Shown here piece by piece: positions 5,879 to 6,467 of a stretch of DNA of 6,467 bases (position 1 is the first letter of the stretch; every line of letters starts with the position of its first letter). The notes beneath the pieces are model-generated. The model searched no databases, was not told where the DNA came from, and saw only the letters and a list, made by a program, of their open reading frames with translations. The position numbers were made by a program, and so were the translations under genes. Source of the DNA: an uncultured Lachnospiraceae bacterium (GTDB lineage Bacteria > Bacillota > Clostridia > Lachnospirales > Lachnospiraceae); assembly GCA_902797015.1 (NCBI GenBank), contig CADBRG010000310.1, forward strand, positions 1-6,467, given 5' to 3'.

Positions 5879-6467
5879 TTACTTTACGTCTTTCATGGAG
5901 AAGCTTACACGACCCATGCGATCCTTGCCAAGGCAGACAACCTTAACCTTATCGCCAAGTGTCAGAACATCTTCTACATGGTTGATCCGCTGGTTGCAGA
6001 TCTTGGAAATATGAACAAGGCCTTCCTTGCCCGGTGCGAATTCTACAAATGCGCCGAACTCTTTGATGGAAACAACCTTTCCTTCCAGAACCTGACCTTC
6101 TTCAAAATCGGTTACGATGATGCGTACCAGCTCTGCTGCGCGGTCCATCATCTCTGTGTCTACGCCGCAGATGGATACGATACCATCTTCGGAGATATCG
6201 ATCTTAACGCCGGTCTGCTCAATGATCGCATTGATAACCTTACCCTGCTTGCCGACAACATCGCCGATCTTCTGCGGATCGATCTCAACTGTGATGATCT
6301 TCGGAGCATACGGGCTAAGCTCTGTTCTCGGTGCAGAGATTGCCGGAATCATAACTTCATCCAGGATGTACTCTCTTGCAGCCTTTGTGCGTGCGATTGC
6401 TTCTTCTACGATCGGTCTGGTCAGACCATGGATCTTGATATCCATCTGGATCGCTGTGATACCATCC
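5879..6467 (-). CDS. pnp: Polyribonucleotide nucleotidyltransferase (PNPase), C-terminal part (start beyond window)
   Basis: PNPase degrades RNA 3' to 5' by phosphorolysis and can add tails in reverse; it works as a trimer in RNA turnover. Only the last 195 codons of about 700 are present, entering from the right edge in frame. The piece begins at the end of the second RNase PH-like core with DGITAIQMDIKIHGLT, a strongly conserved stretch near the active site, followed by ILDEVMIPAISAPRTELSPY at visible residues 34-53. Next is a KH domain (about 55-118) with the GxxG loop GKQG at 72-75. Last is an S1 domain (about 125-192) with EFGAFVEFAPGKEGLVHIS at 136-154 and GRVSFSMKDVK at the end. The protein stops directly after the S1 fold, without an acidic tail. 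Codon use resembles that of rpsA and suggests high expression. A hairpin follows the stop. The ATG at 6445 is internal and not a start. Confidence 0.97.
   Translation of the reverse strand, partial: DGITAIQMDIKIHGLTRPIVEEAIARTKAAREYILDEVMIPAISAPRTELSPYAPKIITVEIDPQKIGDVVGKQGKVINAIIEQTGVKIDISEDGIVSICGVDTEMMDRAAELVRIIVTDFEEGQVLEGKVVSIKEFGAFVEFAPGKEGLVHISKICNQRINHVEDVLTLGDKVKVVCLGKDRMGRVSFSMKDVK

Noticed and set aside
1..6467. CRISPR arrays, tRNA/rRNA genes, insertion sequences, prophage or defence genes
   Set aside because: I looked for direct repeats, tRNA-like arms, transposase motifs and terminal repeats on both strands and saw none. All coding space is accounted for by conserved core genes.

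Overview
The window holds seven complete or nearly complete housekeeping-type genes plus one partial gene, and every one of them lies on the minus strand. Read in the direction of transcription (right to left) the order is: the C-terminal end of polynucleotide phosphorylase (pnp), a 128-base gap containing a hairpin, scpA, scpB, an RpiR/MurR-type regulator, a BaiN/HI0933-like flavoprotein, cmk, ispH, and the first 241 codons of a ribosomal protein S1-like gene (rpsA). I see no plus-strand gene, RNA gene, mobile element, CRISPR array or attachment site.

The content points to a low-to-moderate GC Gram-positive anaerobe of class Clostridia, most likely family Lachnospiraceae. The reasons are the ScpA/ScpB condensin partners, isoprenoid synthesis by the MEP pathway (IspH), the order cmk-ispH-rpsA (in many Clostridia IspH and S1 are fused into one protein), strong AGGAGG-type ribosome binding sites, and base composition near one half G+C. 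This assignment is inference from gene content and order. No ribosomal RNA or other taxonomic marker is present.

From scpA to rpsA the genes are packed like one transcription unit. The gaps are 9 bases (scpA-scpB), 14 bases (scpB-regulator), 1 base (regulator-flavoprotein), 14 bases to the preferred cmk start, 2 bases (cmk-ispH) and a 17-base overlap (ispH-rpsA). Several ribosome binding sites lie inside or across the end of the preceding gene, which suggests translational coupling. Upstream, pnp is separated by a hairpin with only a weak T-run, so it may be a separate unit with partial read-through. I could not identify a convincing promoter.

Functionally the cluster joins RNA decay (PNPase), chromosome condensation and segregation (ScpAB with SMC, encoded elsewhere), nucleotide salvage (CMP kinase), isoprenoid precursor synthesis (IspH) and translation (S1). 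It also includes one flavoprotein of poorly known role and one phosphosugar-sensing regulator that has no sugar gene beside it. Two genes (cmk and scpA) appear to use TTG starts. The most interesting points are the ispH/rpsA junction, which is a single base out of phase with a fusion protein, the orphan RpiR regulator in a housekeeping operon, and a marked excess of the tetramer GATC. I found no clear sign of a new defence, mobile or biosynthetic system; this looks like conserved core genome.
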